DNA from: Parascedosporium putredinis
Taxonomy: Eukaryota; Ascomycota; Sordariomycetes; Microascales; Microascaceae
DNA: 64,000 nucleotides
Assembly: GCA_949357655.1 (NCBI GenBank)
Contig: CASHTG010000003.1
Location: 558,001-622,000, forward strand
Direction: 5' to 3'
Below are positions 47,498-59,800 of this stretch, piece after piece (position 1 is the first letter of the stretch; every line of letters begins with the position of its first letter). The position numbers and the translations under genes are program-made. The notes under the pieces are model-generated. The model saw only the letters and a list, made by a program, of their open reading frames with translations. It made no database searches and was not told the origin of the DNA.

Positions 47498-50400
47498 CTT
47501 GTAGAGAGAAAGGGGAGAAGAGGACCCATGGTGGAGGTGGGGTGTGTGAGGAGGAGGAGGGTCCGAGGAAGCTGTACCTTGAAGGGACAGTATCGTGAGT
47601 ACACGATGACTTGTCCATTGATGCCTTCTGTTGCAAATAGGGCGCCCATGATGAGAAAGTTATGGACCAAAGATCAAGTTGTTGGTGTGGAAACGAGAGA
47701 GGCAGGAAAACCTCGGCAGTATCACGGGGTTTGGGAACTAGATCGCGTAGGTGTTGAGGTAATGGTAGGTTGAAGCTCTGTTCAAGGTCACCGTTGAAAA
47801 AGGCGGTTGCTATGTTGTGTTAGTGGTGATGAGTCTGGGCAAGCAGAACACCGAGAAGACGCGTGCATTCCCACATGCATCTTTTTATATCATTGCCCCC
47901 CGTCAACCCATATCCGAATCATACGCTTTATTCTCCTCTCTTTCCTGGCCCTCCCTCTCTCTTGCACCACGGATGACTCCTCGTGCTGGCTCGCCAACCA
48001 GCTAGGGGCTACACAGAAACGTGCCACCAAGATACCAGGGATTAAGACCCGGAATGAGGAACGGTGGTCAGGCAAGGCCAACTTTCTGTCCGATTGAGGC
48101 GAAAACCAGGGGTGGGGGAATAAGGACCCATTTGCTCCCATCAACCTTGATTTCCATGAGAAGAAGAATCCTGCCCAAAAGGGCTTATAGTGGCACGAGG
48201 AGAGCTTTCTTTTCTTTCCTTTCTATAAAAGTCCAAGGCGGTATAGATTGATTGACTCATCACTTGTGTCCATTGACAAGGTATCATATTCGTATTGAGA
48301 GAAAATTGAAGCTACTGGATGATGGAGGGTGTTAGTGATGCTTCAAGGTGGCTCAGGCAATCCAATCTCAAAGGCACCGAATTTCCGACCCTGGAGCTCC
48401 CTCGTAACACCGCGGCGCCCACGCTCGCCCTGCCGATTTCCGATCATCGTCTTCTCATTTAGCACAAGGATGCATCAGACGCACTAATAATAAACCCAAC
48501 CCAGGTGAAAGGCAAGGCGACGCATCATTGTGTCCCTATTGCACATGCTGACAAGCCCAAGGCCATGGTTGGGCCCCCGTCTCGGTCAGCTGGTGTCCTC
48601 AAAATGGCTCCATGTGTGGACCAAGATCAGGTCACCGAGCGCTGTGCCCTCTGAAATGAATTTCGGGAATTTGCCAGCGAGCACGGCCAGGGCTGTTTTT
48701 GAGGGCGGCTGGCTCTCCCCAAGCGAACCTCTGCTTATTAACTCGCCGGACGGGAAACGGGGAGCAGGACGGCCCCGGCGCCCATTTTCCACAGGGGCCG
48801 GAAATGGTGCGGTTTTACGAAAAAGGGCGACTTTGTTACGTGGGACACAGAGCTCCTCTTAGAAAGCCGCATGCCCTGTTTTCTTTAGATTAAATCAGCC
48901 CCGGACAAACTAATAAAACATCGAGTGTTTTTCAATGACCTAACATGACCAAGTTGATGTTCGTCATCCGTGGTCGAATTGGCAGGGGACTGCGTGCCCG
49001 TATCTGTGTCGGTGCTTGGTCAGACCGTGCCGTGGGACTCGCTCGTCGTATTTACGCCCTGGGAGGCCGCAAACCATCTCGAACCATCCGTAAGATATCT
49101 CCAGTGCAAGGCTATAAGTCGTATCGCTGGCCGAAGCTCTCTTCTGACCAGTCAAAGCAAGGCGTGCTCGCGTGTCAGGTCGTAATCCTCATCCCTGATG
49201 CCCTGTGGCGTGTTTCCCAGAGCCATCAACGACCGATAGAACCCATTCCCTCGGATATCCTATCAGGATAGCTGTTTCTTTCCAAAACCATCTACCAATC
49301 CACAGAGGTAGCATCGGCCACCGAGACCTCCCCCATTCCGGCCTGAAGACAATCGGGCTCCTTCCCATATCGCTCTAGCAAGCCATCACTGCCATGCGAT
49401 GCGCCCGCGCATCGCGCAGCTCCCCGCCCGAAATCACACCTCGGCACTTCACCAAATCTCCCCCTCACGAGGTAACCCTCCATGCAAACCAAAAAAATGC
49501 CCCACGCGAGGACAAAGGGAGCAGCAAACAAAGGACGCACGAAAATCGGAAAAAGCTTAGGTAACCTTGCTCCCCTCTTCTCACCTCATCCATTCTCCAC
49601 ACCCCTCCCTTCCCTTACTTCCTTCCTTCCTCCGTTGTCAACGAGGAGAAAAGCTGCCTCAGCAGCCTCCCACATGCACGCGCGCTGCTCAGCTTGTCCG
49701 TTCTGCAGCACCGCTTATCTCAAAACGGAATCGTGCCATTCGGACCTACGTCCGGTCCGGCCCATCGGCTGGGTACTACTAACCCGGAAAAAGTCCGCGC
49801 CAAGGAGTGAAGGGCTAGAAAGAGCAGGTGCCCTGAGTCCCCGTCCACTGACGCCCGATGCCCGGAACCTACCGCCCCCGAGTCGAATCCTCAACCTACG
49901 CCACAATGCCAAGCTCCGATAGCTCCCGTCTCCCCGGCCGCCGCGAGTTCGGGGGTTCCCGGAAAATGATACCGACCCGTGGTCGCAGCACTAGTTATCG
50001 ACAACCCCTCCAGTGATTGTCTCCAAACCCTGGAGAAGGGGAAAAGAAATAAAGGTGTTGGCTGTACTGAGATGATGGAAGACAGGGGAGGAAGGAAAAG
50101 AAAAAGGAACCCAACTTCGGTCCCTCTCCCATTTCCAACATCCCTGATATCCAGCGGGGGCCTTGAAGCCCTGCCGTACCGGAAAGTGTCAATTCGACAG
50201 CAGCCTCCGCCGGCGGTAGCTTTGATTTAGACCTACGATAAAAAACGGCAAGAGTGCACGGTACGCGTAGAATCAAGTATAAACGTCCCCAGTGTATATA
50301 AAAAGAGAAAAGAATGAAGTGAAGACTTTCTATGCTAGTCCTCTTCGATGAGGTCTCCGCCCTTCCTAAAGCCCCAAAGCGTGAACAGAAAAGGCCCAAG

Positions 50401-51548
50401 CTGCCAAAAATGCACTTGTCAAGAATGCAGAGTAGAGGATGTAAATAACCACGTCTTGTGTTGGTCATGGAGGACACCACAACGCCAGACTCTCCACCCG
50501 CCCTTCCTTCACCATTCCCTCGGTCAACCATATCAATGGAGTGTGGAAGGGGGCCGGAAGAAGCGGGAGAAAGCCAGGATCCGTGGGCCTCGTCTTTGTT
50601 CTTCAGACTCTACTATGCAACCAGGGCCTCCATTAAGCCTTTGCAGTTTCCGGCTCTACTAATACCTTCTCTGCCACCCTCTCGGTCCCTGTCGTCGTCC
50701 CCCTCTTCCCTCCCCTCTTAAACTATAGCAAAGAGAGAAGACCATCTTGTCAGGAGAAAAGAAGGGGAGAGCGCGGGAGAGACAACACCTTTCGTCCTTT
50801 CGTCTTCCCTCCCAAAACAAAACATGAAAAGAAAGAAGAATCAACGATATGTACAAAGAGACTCTCCGCTGGGGGCCGTGTATAAAAGAGCCAGCCATTG
50901 GAAGAGTCAGAATGCCCTATATATAACTCTTGGTAAAAAAGCTCCAATCCATATGGCGATGGACGGAAATGATTTGCCCTTCACACCCAACCAAACAAAA
51001 AGAAAGAAAGAAAAGTAAAAGAAAAGAAAAAGAGGGGAAAGAGTCCCCAAGACCCTTTCACACCGGCCTTAACCATCTCCCCCATCTGAAATGAAACCTA
51101 GGTCCTCTCTAAGTTTCTCTTGAATAGAATAAACAAGAGCGAACATGATCTGGGTATGGAATCAAGATGAACAACGAAAAGAAAAAAATGGCGGTTTAAA
51201 ATGGAAAAAAGGAAAGGAAAAAAAGCAAGGTGGCAACGAAGAGATCGAAAATTGTTGCCACGACCCAAAATGCCTTGACGGCTTCTAACCATCGCATCTC
51301 CCATCTTGATTGCGTTAGGACTCGAGCCTTCGAAGCTATCCAGTCCCATCAACGGGCATGGCCAATTTCTTGAAAAGTCGCCATTGGCCAGAACCCCCGC
51401 TGAAAAAGTAAACCAAGGGAAACAACGACGCAAGTCGAACCCGGAACGTGATAGCAAGGTATTTTGGGCCACACAAGGAAAGGGATGGGGGACACATGAC
51501 CCTTCTTCCTGTTGCCATATTGCCTTCACTCTTGTCTCGCCTCTCCAC
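47498..51548. other. 4 kb intergenic, no gene seen
   Basis: Lactate dehydrogenase promoter at the left; 3' flank of the DUF1479 gene at the right. Frames present lack domains and splice support. No repeat array or RNA gene recognised. Confidence 0.55.
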
Positions 51549-54117
51549 TTAGGGGAACCCCATCATGGCCTTGTCGGGGAAAAGGATAATGTTGGCTAGA
51601 CGGATCACCTCGGCTTCGGCGTGTGTTGTCGATGAGCTACTGCTGATGCTCTTCGTCTCCGCTTCGTCCATCTCTACATCCCCATCCCTCGCCTTGGCTT
51701 TGTCCTTGGTCTCTGGCGGTGGCGTGCCTGCTGATTCGTACATGGCGAGGCCCATGGCTTGAAGCCCGGCCGTCCCGCCAATTTCCGCAATGTCTTTCTC
51801 ACCAAGCCGGGCTGTCTGCGGCGCCTCGCTCTCGAGGCCGCTTCCTGTAGAGTCGAAATCCGGCCCGGGTTGGCCCCGGAGAAAGGCTTTGCGCTGGCGG
51901 GCTAGATATAGCGCATTGTTCTGCGTCAGGGGCGCGGCGGGCACGTAAACGAGCATGCTGACCTCGTCCGGTCGACCGTAAATGGGGCTTCGCAAGCCCG
52001 CGCCGCTGCTGGAGATGTGGTACGCTAGGTCGGGATGCCACATAATGTAGTCGCCCGCTTGCAATGTAGGTAGCGTTACCATGCTACGTCGGAGCTGGAG
52101 ATGCGGGTGCCAGAGCTCGGTCACGCGTTGTGCGTGACCAGGAACGGCACCGTGCACATAGCTGTTCTGCTCCCTATCAAGCGACCAGTTGGACGGCGAA
52201 AGGAATGCCTCCCACTCCGGTCCCTCGCGCGCTGTCGGCGGCGGAGTTCTGGGCGAGAAAAAGGGTCGGAGGAGGAAGTAGGCCGTCACGAGCCGGGAGA
52301 TGGCAGCAACCGAATCATGCCTGGTTCGATGGCAGAAAGGGCCACGAGGCCCTGGAACATGCGGAAGATGCTGCAGGCGCCGTAGCCGTTGTACAAATCG
52401 CTCGAGGCCGTCGAGCGCCCAGAGCACTCCCACGGGTCGTAATCCTCCCAGTTGCCCTTGAAAACTTCGTTGTACGTGCCTTCGCGCTGGTAGCCGTCGG
52501 GTTCCCACCTCTCCAAAGATCCGTTATCAACCTGCGCAATGATGCCCGAAGACTGAATGGCGCTGAGCCAATCATCGGCTGATTTAGGAGGCGCAACTGG
52601 GCCGTGGATGCCGTTGGGTGACGAGAACTCGGATCCGCGGGACGGGGCCTCGGGAGTGCCCGAGGCCATGGTAGGGGCATGAATACGAATGCGATCCGCG
52701 TAGGAGATGGGGTACTTGATGACGAGGCGGTCCTCCCGAGTAGTTCCCCAGAGACCCATCATGAAGCGCTGACATCTGAGGACGGACGGATGGGCACGCG
52801 TGTGCACCTGGGCCGGCGTCCAGAAAAGTCGAAGCAGGTGGGGTCCTGCGGCAATGGTGGTGGTTTCGAGTCGTGGTTGGTCTGGAGATAGCGCACAGTT
52901 TCGCGCACGGCGATGTCGGCGTCGACGCGGGGCACAACGCCGCGCACGACACCGACGCCGTAGCGCTTGAGATCGCGGCCGAAGCGGGCAGTTTGCGAGG
53001 GGTTCTCAATCTCAGAAAATTCAATCGAGGGAATCAAATGCGATCCAAGACCCTCAATGTGCTCTACTTCGGCGTTGAGAGCCGCAATAATGCGGATCCA
53101 CGACGCTTCGAGAGCCGCTTCGTTGCCGGCAATCAAGTTGCGCTTGATGCGTGCGAAGCGCGAGGGTAAGGGGACGAGGTCAGGGCCCCAGAACGAAAAA
53201 TTGGGGTTATCCATCTCGATCAGGTCGAGCGTGGACACGGTTTTCGTCTGGTCTCGAGACGCAGAGGCCGAGGCGCTGGTGGTAATGTTGGCCGCCGAGG
53301 AAATTCCTGCTATGGAGCTGCTGCTGCTGCTCCTGCTGTTGGGACCGGAATTGTCGATGGCAACGGCGGAGGGAGGGGAAGAAGAATTCGCTAGCAAGTG
53401 ACTTGTGGCGGGGTTTAGACTGCTGCTACTGTGAGAAGCAGACGAAGAAGATCCAATGTCGCTAGGGTTGCTCCTGCTAATGCCAGTCAAAGAAGAAGAG
53501 GCGGACACGAGCGACTTTATGGTTGCGACGGAAGAGGACGAGGAAAGGGAACTTGTGGCGGCGGAGGATCGGTGCCTGCTTTTACTGACTCTGGCAGGGC
53601 TCTGGAGGGTGTGGAGGGGTCGCTCAGCGGCGGGGACGCCAGAGCCAGCACCACCGCCTGGTGTCGTTGATTGAGCCGGGCTATTGGTGTGGAGGCCGCT
53701 GCCAGTGCCGGGGGACGACATGGACAAGGGCATGGAATGGGGCATGGGCCGGATGGTATTAATTGCAGTACCAAATCCTGGGGTGGATGGGCCGCTAATC
53801 CCACCACCACCACCACCTCCAGTCATTCCACTAATACCACCACCAATGCCTCCAAAGCTTGATGCTCCATTTCCGCTTCCGGAGGCACCACCACCAGCGT
53901 TGTTGAGATGTTGCTGCTCCTGCTGCTGCTTGCTGCCGGAACCGTGAGCACCCGCTTTCCACCGTGGCCTTTTCCACTGGAACAAATTTCCCACGTTGAC
54001 TTCGGCCATACTGCTGCTCGGGACGGCAGGCTTTAGGTTGCTGTTGTCGTCTAGGTTCATTTCTCCACTAGCCGCTCCATCACCCGCCGCCCCACGACTT
54101 GCTGTTGATGTAGCCAT
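51549..54117 (-). CDS. DUF1479 family protein (putative 2-oxoglutarate/Fe(II) dioxygenase fold) with long disordered N-terminus
   Basis: About 856 residues, apparently intronless. The start is the ATG giving MATSTASRGAAGDG, just downstream of an A-rich leader. Residues about 60-310 are Gln/Gly/Ser low complexity, with a basic-aromatic patch NLFQWKRPRWKAG near the N-terminus. The DUF1479 domain begins about 315: SRFARIKRNLIAGNEAALEA, RDLKRYGVGVVRGVVP, NGSLERWEPDGY, GNWEDYDPWEC, TAYFLLRPFF, SYVHGAVPG, ELWHPHLQLRRSMV, GDYIMWHPD and ALYLARQRKAFLRGQPGPDF. A Ser/Glu-rich tail follows. Two lost bases restore continuity: a T at plus 52824-52827 (ttttC TGG, giving DFFWTPAQV) and a C at plus 52302-52303 (giving LLPISRLVTAYF). 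The motif expected as His-x-Asp before Gly-Ser reads Gln-Val-Asp (about 529-531). Substrate unknown. Confidence 0.9.
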
Positions 54118-56861
54118 GGCGCTTGGTTCTTTTTTTTTTTTTGTGGGGAGGGTTCTTTTTCCTCCTTTCGAAAGATTTTCTTGGTTTGTTTTTGCCCCTC
54201 CTTTTGTTGCCGACCTGTTGGCTTCTTGGGATATATTACCAATGCGGGTGAACAAAGGTTGGATGTAAATGGAAGAGGAGGGGGGATGATAGGGGATGGG
54301 GGAGGGGCGGGAGCTCCGGCTCCCGTGATCAAAGTTGGTATTCCCCTCAAGGTGAATTGGTGACAGGAGTCGTCTCGAATATGGTGTTAATGGTGTTAGT
54401 TGCCGTCGAGGAGGGAGGAACCAAACCATTTGACAGATCTCCTCCCTGCCTCTTTCTCACTCCTTTGACGCTACTTCGTCACTCCCTCAGCGTCTTCTGT
54501 TGCTCGACCAGGTTGAAGATTTCTCTTCCGTGACAGGCGAATTGATCCCTCAGCCTTGCCGCTGCTTGAAGAAGATGGCGTCCGTTGGTTCTCTGACGTG
54601 GCACAGGGATCGGGCTGGTGTCCGTCTGCTCCTCCAGTGATACTCCGATGAACTGATCTCGTGGCGGAATACCGTCGATTGTCGTCTCAAAGTCGCTGGC
54701 CCTATCCCTCCAATCGATTCCCTTGACAAAGTCTCGGCCTTGGGGTTGTTGACGCTCGGCTGCCTCCGGATGCTCTAAACCGTCCTGATGGAGAGATCGA
54801 GATATCCACCACCAACCTCCACCCTCTTTGTGTCAAGGCGCAAGTGTCGAAAGTGAGGGCGAGGCGAAGAGAGTCCGAGTCCAAGAACCGACAGAGAAAA
54901 ATCGTAGAATCTCAAGGACACGGGCTTCACCCGATGCGGGTAGGATTTCATATATATAGGTTACGCACTGGACGGCCGAAGGAAGGAATGAGAAAGGGAT
55001 GAAGACTCTCCTTCTACTTGTATACAAAATAGAGCAGCAAACACAACAACCAAAGTGGGTTCTTTCTGTTCTAATTGTTCCCACATCCGCGCCGTCTATC
55101 CTTCCTACCTTCGTTTCCCATGTTCCCCTTCCCACGACTCGTTTAGGCAAAATTGTCCCACCTCCGTTCCTTCTTTGTGTCGAGAGTGGGAATGTACAGT
55201 ACCGTACCGCGCCTCCGTCCCGGAAAGAAGGCCCTCCCAGAAAGAGAAGGGGAAGGGACAAGTGTAGGCACGAACAAAAAAAGGGGGTGTGGAATTCTCT
55301 TTCCTTTCGGAGGACGGTCCTGGGCCCTCGGGTGGGAAGGGAAGGGGGTGGGCGCGGGCGATTGGGGGAGAGAAGGGAAACGATAGGAACACAAACCCGT
55401 CTGTCGTCCCTTCTTGTGTACTCCCCACGATCCCCAAGCCGTCAAACCCGCCGGGCTGTGGGGGTGTGTGGAGCAAACGCCGCCTAGGACAGGGAAGGAG
55501 GGACCGAAGCCGAGCACAAAAATGAACCGCGGTGCATAAATATACTTGCACAAGTATAAAACATAAATCATGTGCACAATTTGTGCCAACTTGTGTTTGG
55601 GGGAGGGCTAGACTACGAATAAAAGCTTGGCGGGTGGGACGGGAACGAGGGAATGGAAGGGATAGCATGGTGAGGCGGAGCCAGAGGGAAAAGTTTCCGG
55701 GCCTGCGATGCGCGCATGCGACCTATCAATCCCTGCCCCACCTCGAGACCCCTGTCGCTGTTCATGTTGATGGGCCGAGGGGATGAGGAGAATTCACAAA
55801 GGCGGAACTGAAGGATGGCCAGGTATTTCAGTGGCGGACAACATTGGCTTATGGACGCATCAGCACCCAAAGTATAGTGGGGGAGCAGGACTCTGGGGTT
55901 GATTGACTTGGGGAAGGAGGGCAAGAATGACAGGATGGGGAGCGAGGGGATCACAGCCGGCTGGCAGATATTATAGCTGGCCGAATGAATACTGAAGTAC
56001 ATTGAAGCTCAAGGAAGGATGCATTTTTAAGGCGAACAGAAGGAAACCCCAGAGCATAACGAGAAGAAAACTAGTTGGGTGAGCACATGAACAGATGGTT
56101 TCCCTATTCCTCTCCTATCAACCAGCGCAAGTTGGAGCTCAGAGGCCGGGTCAGCCCAACCATAGCGGCCAATAAACCCTTCTCTCATCCCGAATAAAGG
56201 TAAAATTGGCGGAGAGACCACTAGTTCAAGGAACGGGCTGATCGCAAAGGGTTGATCCATTGCTTCTTAAACCCCAAATCACATGAACTCGAGTGAGACG
56301 AATAGGAGATCCCAAGTTCGCTGTATAATAGATGATTCTCCCAAAAGAAATCAAAGACTCAGTGAGAAGGGGGAGAGAGGACTGGAGAAGCAGCTGTGAG
56401 AAAAAGAAAAATTCAAAGAAAACGGCCGGCTAGACAAGACCCTCCAATGAAAACGGCGCCTCCCCTCTCTGTTCCCGCCAATCCGCCTTGACTAGCATCC
56501 ACCTCTCCCGACCGCACCGAAATCCCGCCCGAGCCGGGGTGGCGACTTTGGGAGGTACACAAGAAAGCAGGCGGTTCTATACTGAACAACGGGGTACCGC
56601 TCAGTCGACGCTAGAGGTATCATCCCGTGCGTGTGTGTGTGTTCCCCACCAACAGGCGCCAGGCGATCTGGAGGGCAACATTGAAATTCCGACCCACTCG
56701 ACCTGCTGTCGTGGAAGTGGAAGCAATTCCAGTGTTGGGCCACTCTTGTATTGATGTAATCCGGAGCGAGCATCTGTCCTCGTAGACCTTGACACCGCAT
56801 ACTTGTAAGTCTTAAATATTTACCGAAATCTCTCTTTTGATCTCCGTCTCGAACTTGGACA

Positions 56862-56896
<35 letters not shown>

Positions 56897-59800
56897 TACA
56901 TTTGCACATACTGTTCCTCCATGGATAGTGATACATCCACACAATTGCTTAGACGCTCTCTCTCCTCTGCCCGTCCCCCATACTGCATCGACAACAAGCT
57001 TTCCTTGCCGCGTCTGCGTTCATGAAGACCCCATCTCACGCTCATGCCAAATGGCTTCCTGCCCCCCAATCCTCGCCTTTCCCCCTCATTCATCACCTCA
57101 ATCTTATTTCTGGTCCGGGGTTCTCGCTACCAGAGTGGTATGTAGTAGTACGAGGCGCTGAAGGGCTGCCATGATGCGATTCTAGGTCCCGTCTGTTAAT
57201 GGCGGATGTATATTTCCCCATTTTATCCTGTCCCAAGCCCTTCGCCCCGATCTAGGTTTCCTTCTTCTCACACCCTTCGCTTATCCTTTTCGAGTCAGTT
57301 CCTCCAGGATGTAGTGCATGGTGCGGCATCCCATTTGCAACCCCAAAGGCCTCCATGCCGATCGAGCCACACCATTTGTGCAGCGCTGCATGCTCTCAAA
57401 CATACACCCTCTAATACTCTGCTCTTCCCCCAGACGAAATCAGAAGTCGAGATGAGACAGCTCGGATGACAGAACCCTGGTCCATCTCACGATGGCTTCA
57501 AAAATATTTCAGGTAGGAAGACCTGGTAGGCTTTTCCTTATGCAAGTGTTGTTCCCAGCTACGAGTACCCGGCGCAGACCTCGGTTTTGAACGCTTGCGC
57601 CCCCTCCAGGGACGGCACGCTTCCATGGATAACTTGCACTTTGTGAGGAATACATCCCCAAGCTGGCGATTGCCCGAAGGGTAGGTAGAACCGTCGGGCG
57701 CTTGCGAGAGAGAAGACTTCCTGCCTCCTTATTGACCTTGTCTTTCTAAGTGTAACTGGAAAAGAAAAAAACGAGGCGGGATAAGTGTTCAAGGGCCTTT
57801 TCATTTCGCGTAGCAGCTTAATAGCGCGATCTTCTCGCGCGCGATTGGCGTACAAGTATTGGGTTGTGGCTCTCTGAAGTAAAATAAATAACGCTGCTTG
57901 GGGTGTTGGGTGTTATACGACCACCGCTTGCTGGGAGGAGGGGAGCGGTTCTCCAGAAGAACCCGTTCTTGGTTGTCAATAGCATACAAGCCGTGCCAGT
58001 AAATTAACACCCTCGTCAGAGAGCAGCATACAATTGATCTCTGGCTAGATGTATCCATCTATTCCATATATCCTCACCCTACCGTGCCATCTATATATTT
58101 GATATAGTGGTCTCTTGCCTGGCCGGGGCACGAGACAAAGGCAGCATTCGCCAACGCGCGGCGGGTGAGACTTGCCAAAATATGCGTGGTGTCAACCTCG
58201 CAGTCTCTCTTCTACGACCCTCAATTATTGTTCTCCACGGCTGTTCCTTGTCTCCACGCCTCTCTTGCTATAGGTTCACGCTAGATAATACCCCAATACC
58301 CCGACTTTTTAATCTGTCTGGCATGCACCTGACGGCATCGATCCCGGACGGGGATGGCCGAGAGATTGAGTCGAAAGTACAGCTAATGAAACACAACAAC
58401 TACTGTTCGTACACGGGACCGATCTTGTACTGATGGGCAGCGATGGCGAGGCACAGCCAACAGCGAAAAGGTCAACTCTTGCTCTTCCATAGCCGTATTA
58501 TTCCAGAAGCACCCATGGATTGTCTCTTTTTATGCAAGAATCCCCAAACACGAAAAGACGCCTCCCATTTGCCACCCGAATTCTCAAGCCCTTGTCCGAG
58601 TTCGAAACTCCCCTGCTCGTTGCCCATCACCCCTTCCCAGAAATGAGCGTAACCCCAGTCCGCACAGCCTGTGGAGATTTCAGCCATTATACGTAATGCA
58701 AGCACATCTTCGAGACGATATTATTCGAAGAATTGGCTTCGTGGGGAACCTCGTCTCTCAGGGATTAAATTGACTGTCAGGAGCAGGGTCCAGGCGCGCG
58801 ACCACTTGGCGACCATCCCGTTCCGGTACTGAAACCTGCGCGGACACACTGCACCGATCGGGATACTTGGGCGGTCACGCCTGGAATCTGAGCATTAACC
58901 CCTTGTGCGGTGAGGGTGAGGGTATATTGTAGATTTCGACCTCCTATAATACCTCGGCAATACAGAAGCCATCAAACCAGCGGAAAGGTGCACTGGTGCT
59001 CTCATTTTTGGGGTTGGAAGAGTTGAAGGGGGACAGCGCCAACCGGTATTGGTAGAAGCCGCTAGTCGACGAATAATTAGGCGGCTTCTAGATCACACGC
59101 ACACCATTATTTTCCTTCATTACCATCATCTAGCCCCGAGGTGGCTGTTTTTCTCTCTTTCTTTTCCTTCTTCTTCTCCTTCGTCCAATTACACATGTGT
59201 ATGCCGGCCGGTGCGCTTCGAGCCTACACTAGCATGGCCATCAGCTCGTGGGGGTCGAAGCCATAGTGATATCAGGGCTAGAGACATACTAGCTCCATTG
59301 ATATCCTTGATCCATCCATGGATGTCAAATGGTGTACAGGTATTTCGAAGCTGAGGGAAGAATGTTGCTGTTTGTGCAGCTGATGAGAAATGAACGTTTT
59401 CTATTATCTCGCGGTCAGCACCAGAAGGATATCCGGCCTCTGATGGTCTCTTTCATTACACATGTCCTTACAGACCTGGTAAATCAAACCCGTCAGATAT
59501 ACCTCGGAAGCATCACCACGGCCGGGTCCTTGATGTCAGGAAATGTTGGATATGATCTTGAGAGTATACAATCAAAAAGACGGAGTTTCTTTCCTCTTGG
59601 GGGAAGGACCAACACTCCTGAATAGTGTGATTTGCTGAACACGCGATCAAGGGCTGCCCCTCGATATTGAGGCTTGAAATTGGAGGTGGATAATATTGCG
59701 GCCGGCCATCTAGGGCAATTTCCCCATTGGGCTGGTCCGCTCAGCAAGCTCGAAGCACGGATGTTGTTCTTGCACAATTGTACCCATGGATATCGCGAAT

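Noticed and set aside
46904..47773. 289-codon plus-strand frame
   Set aside because: Antisense shadow of the lactate dehydrogenase gene; Gly/Val/Asp-rich translation.
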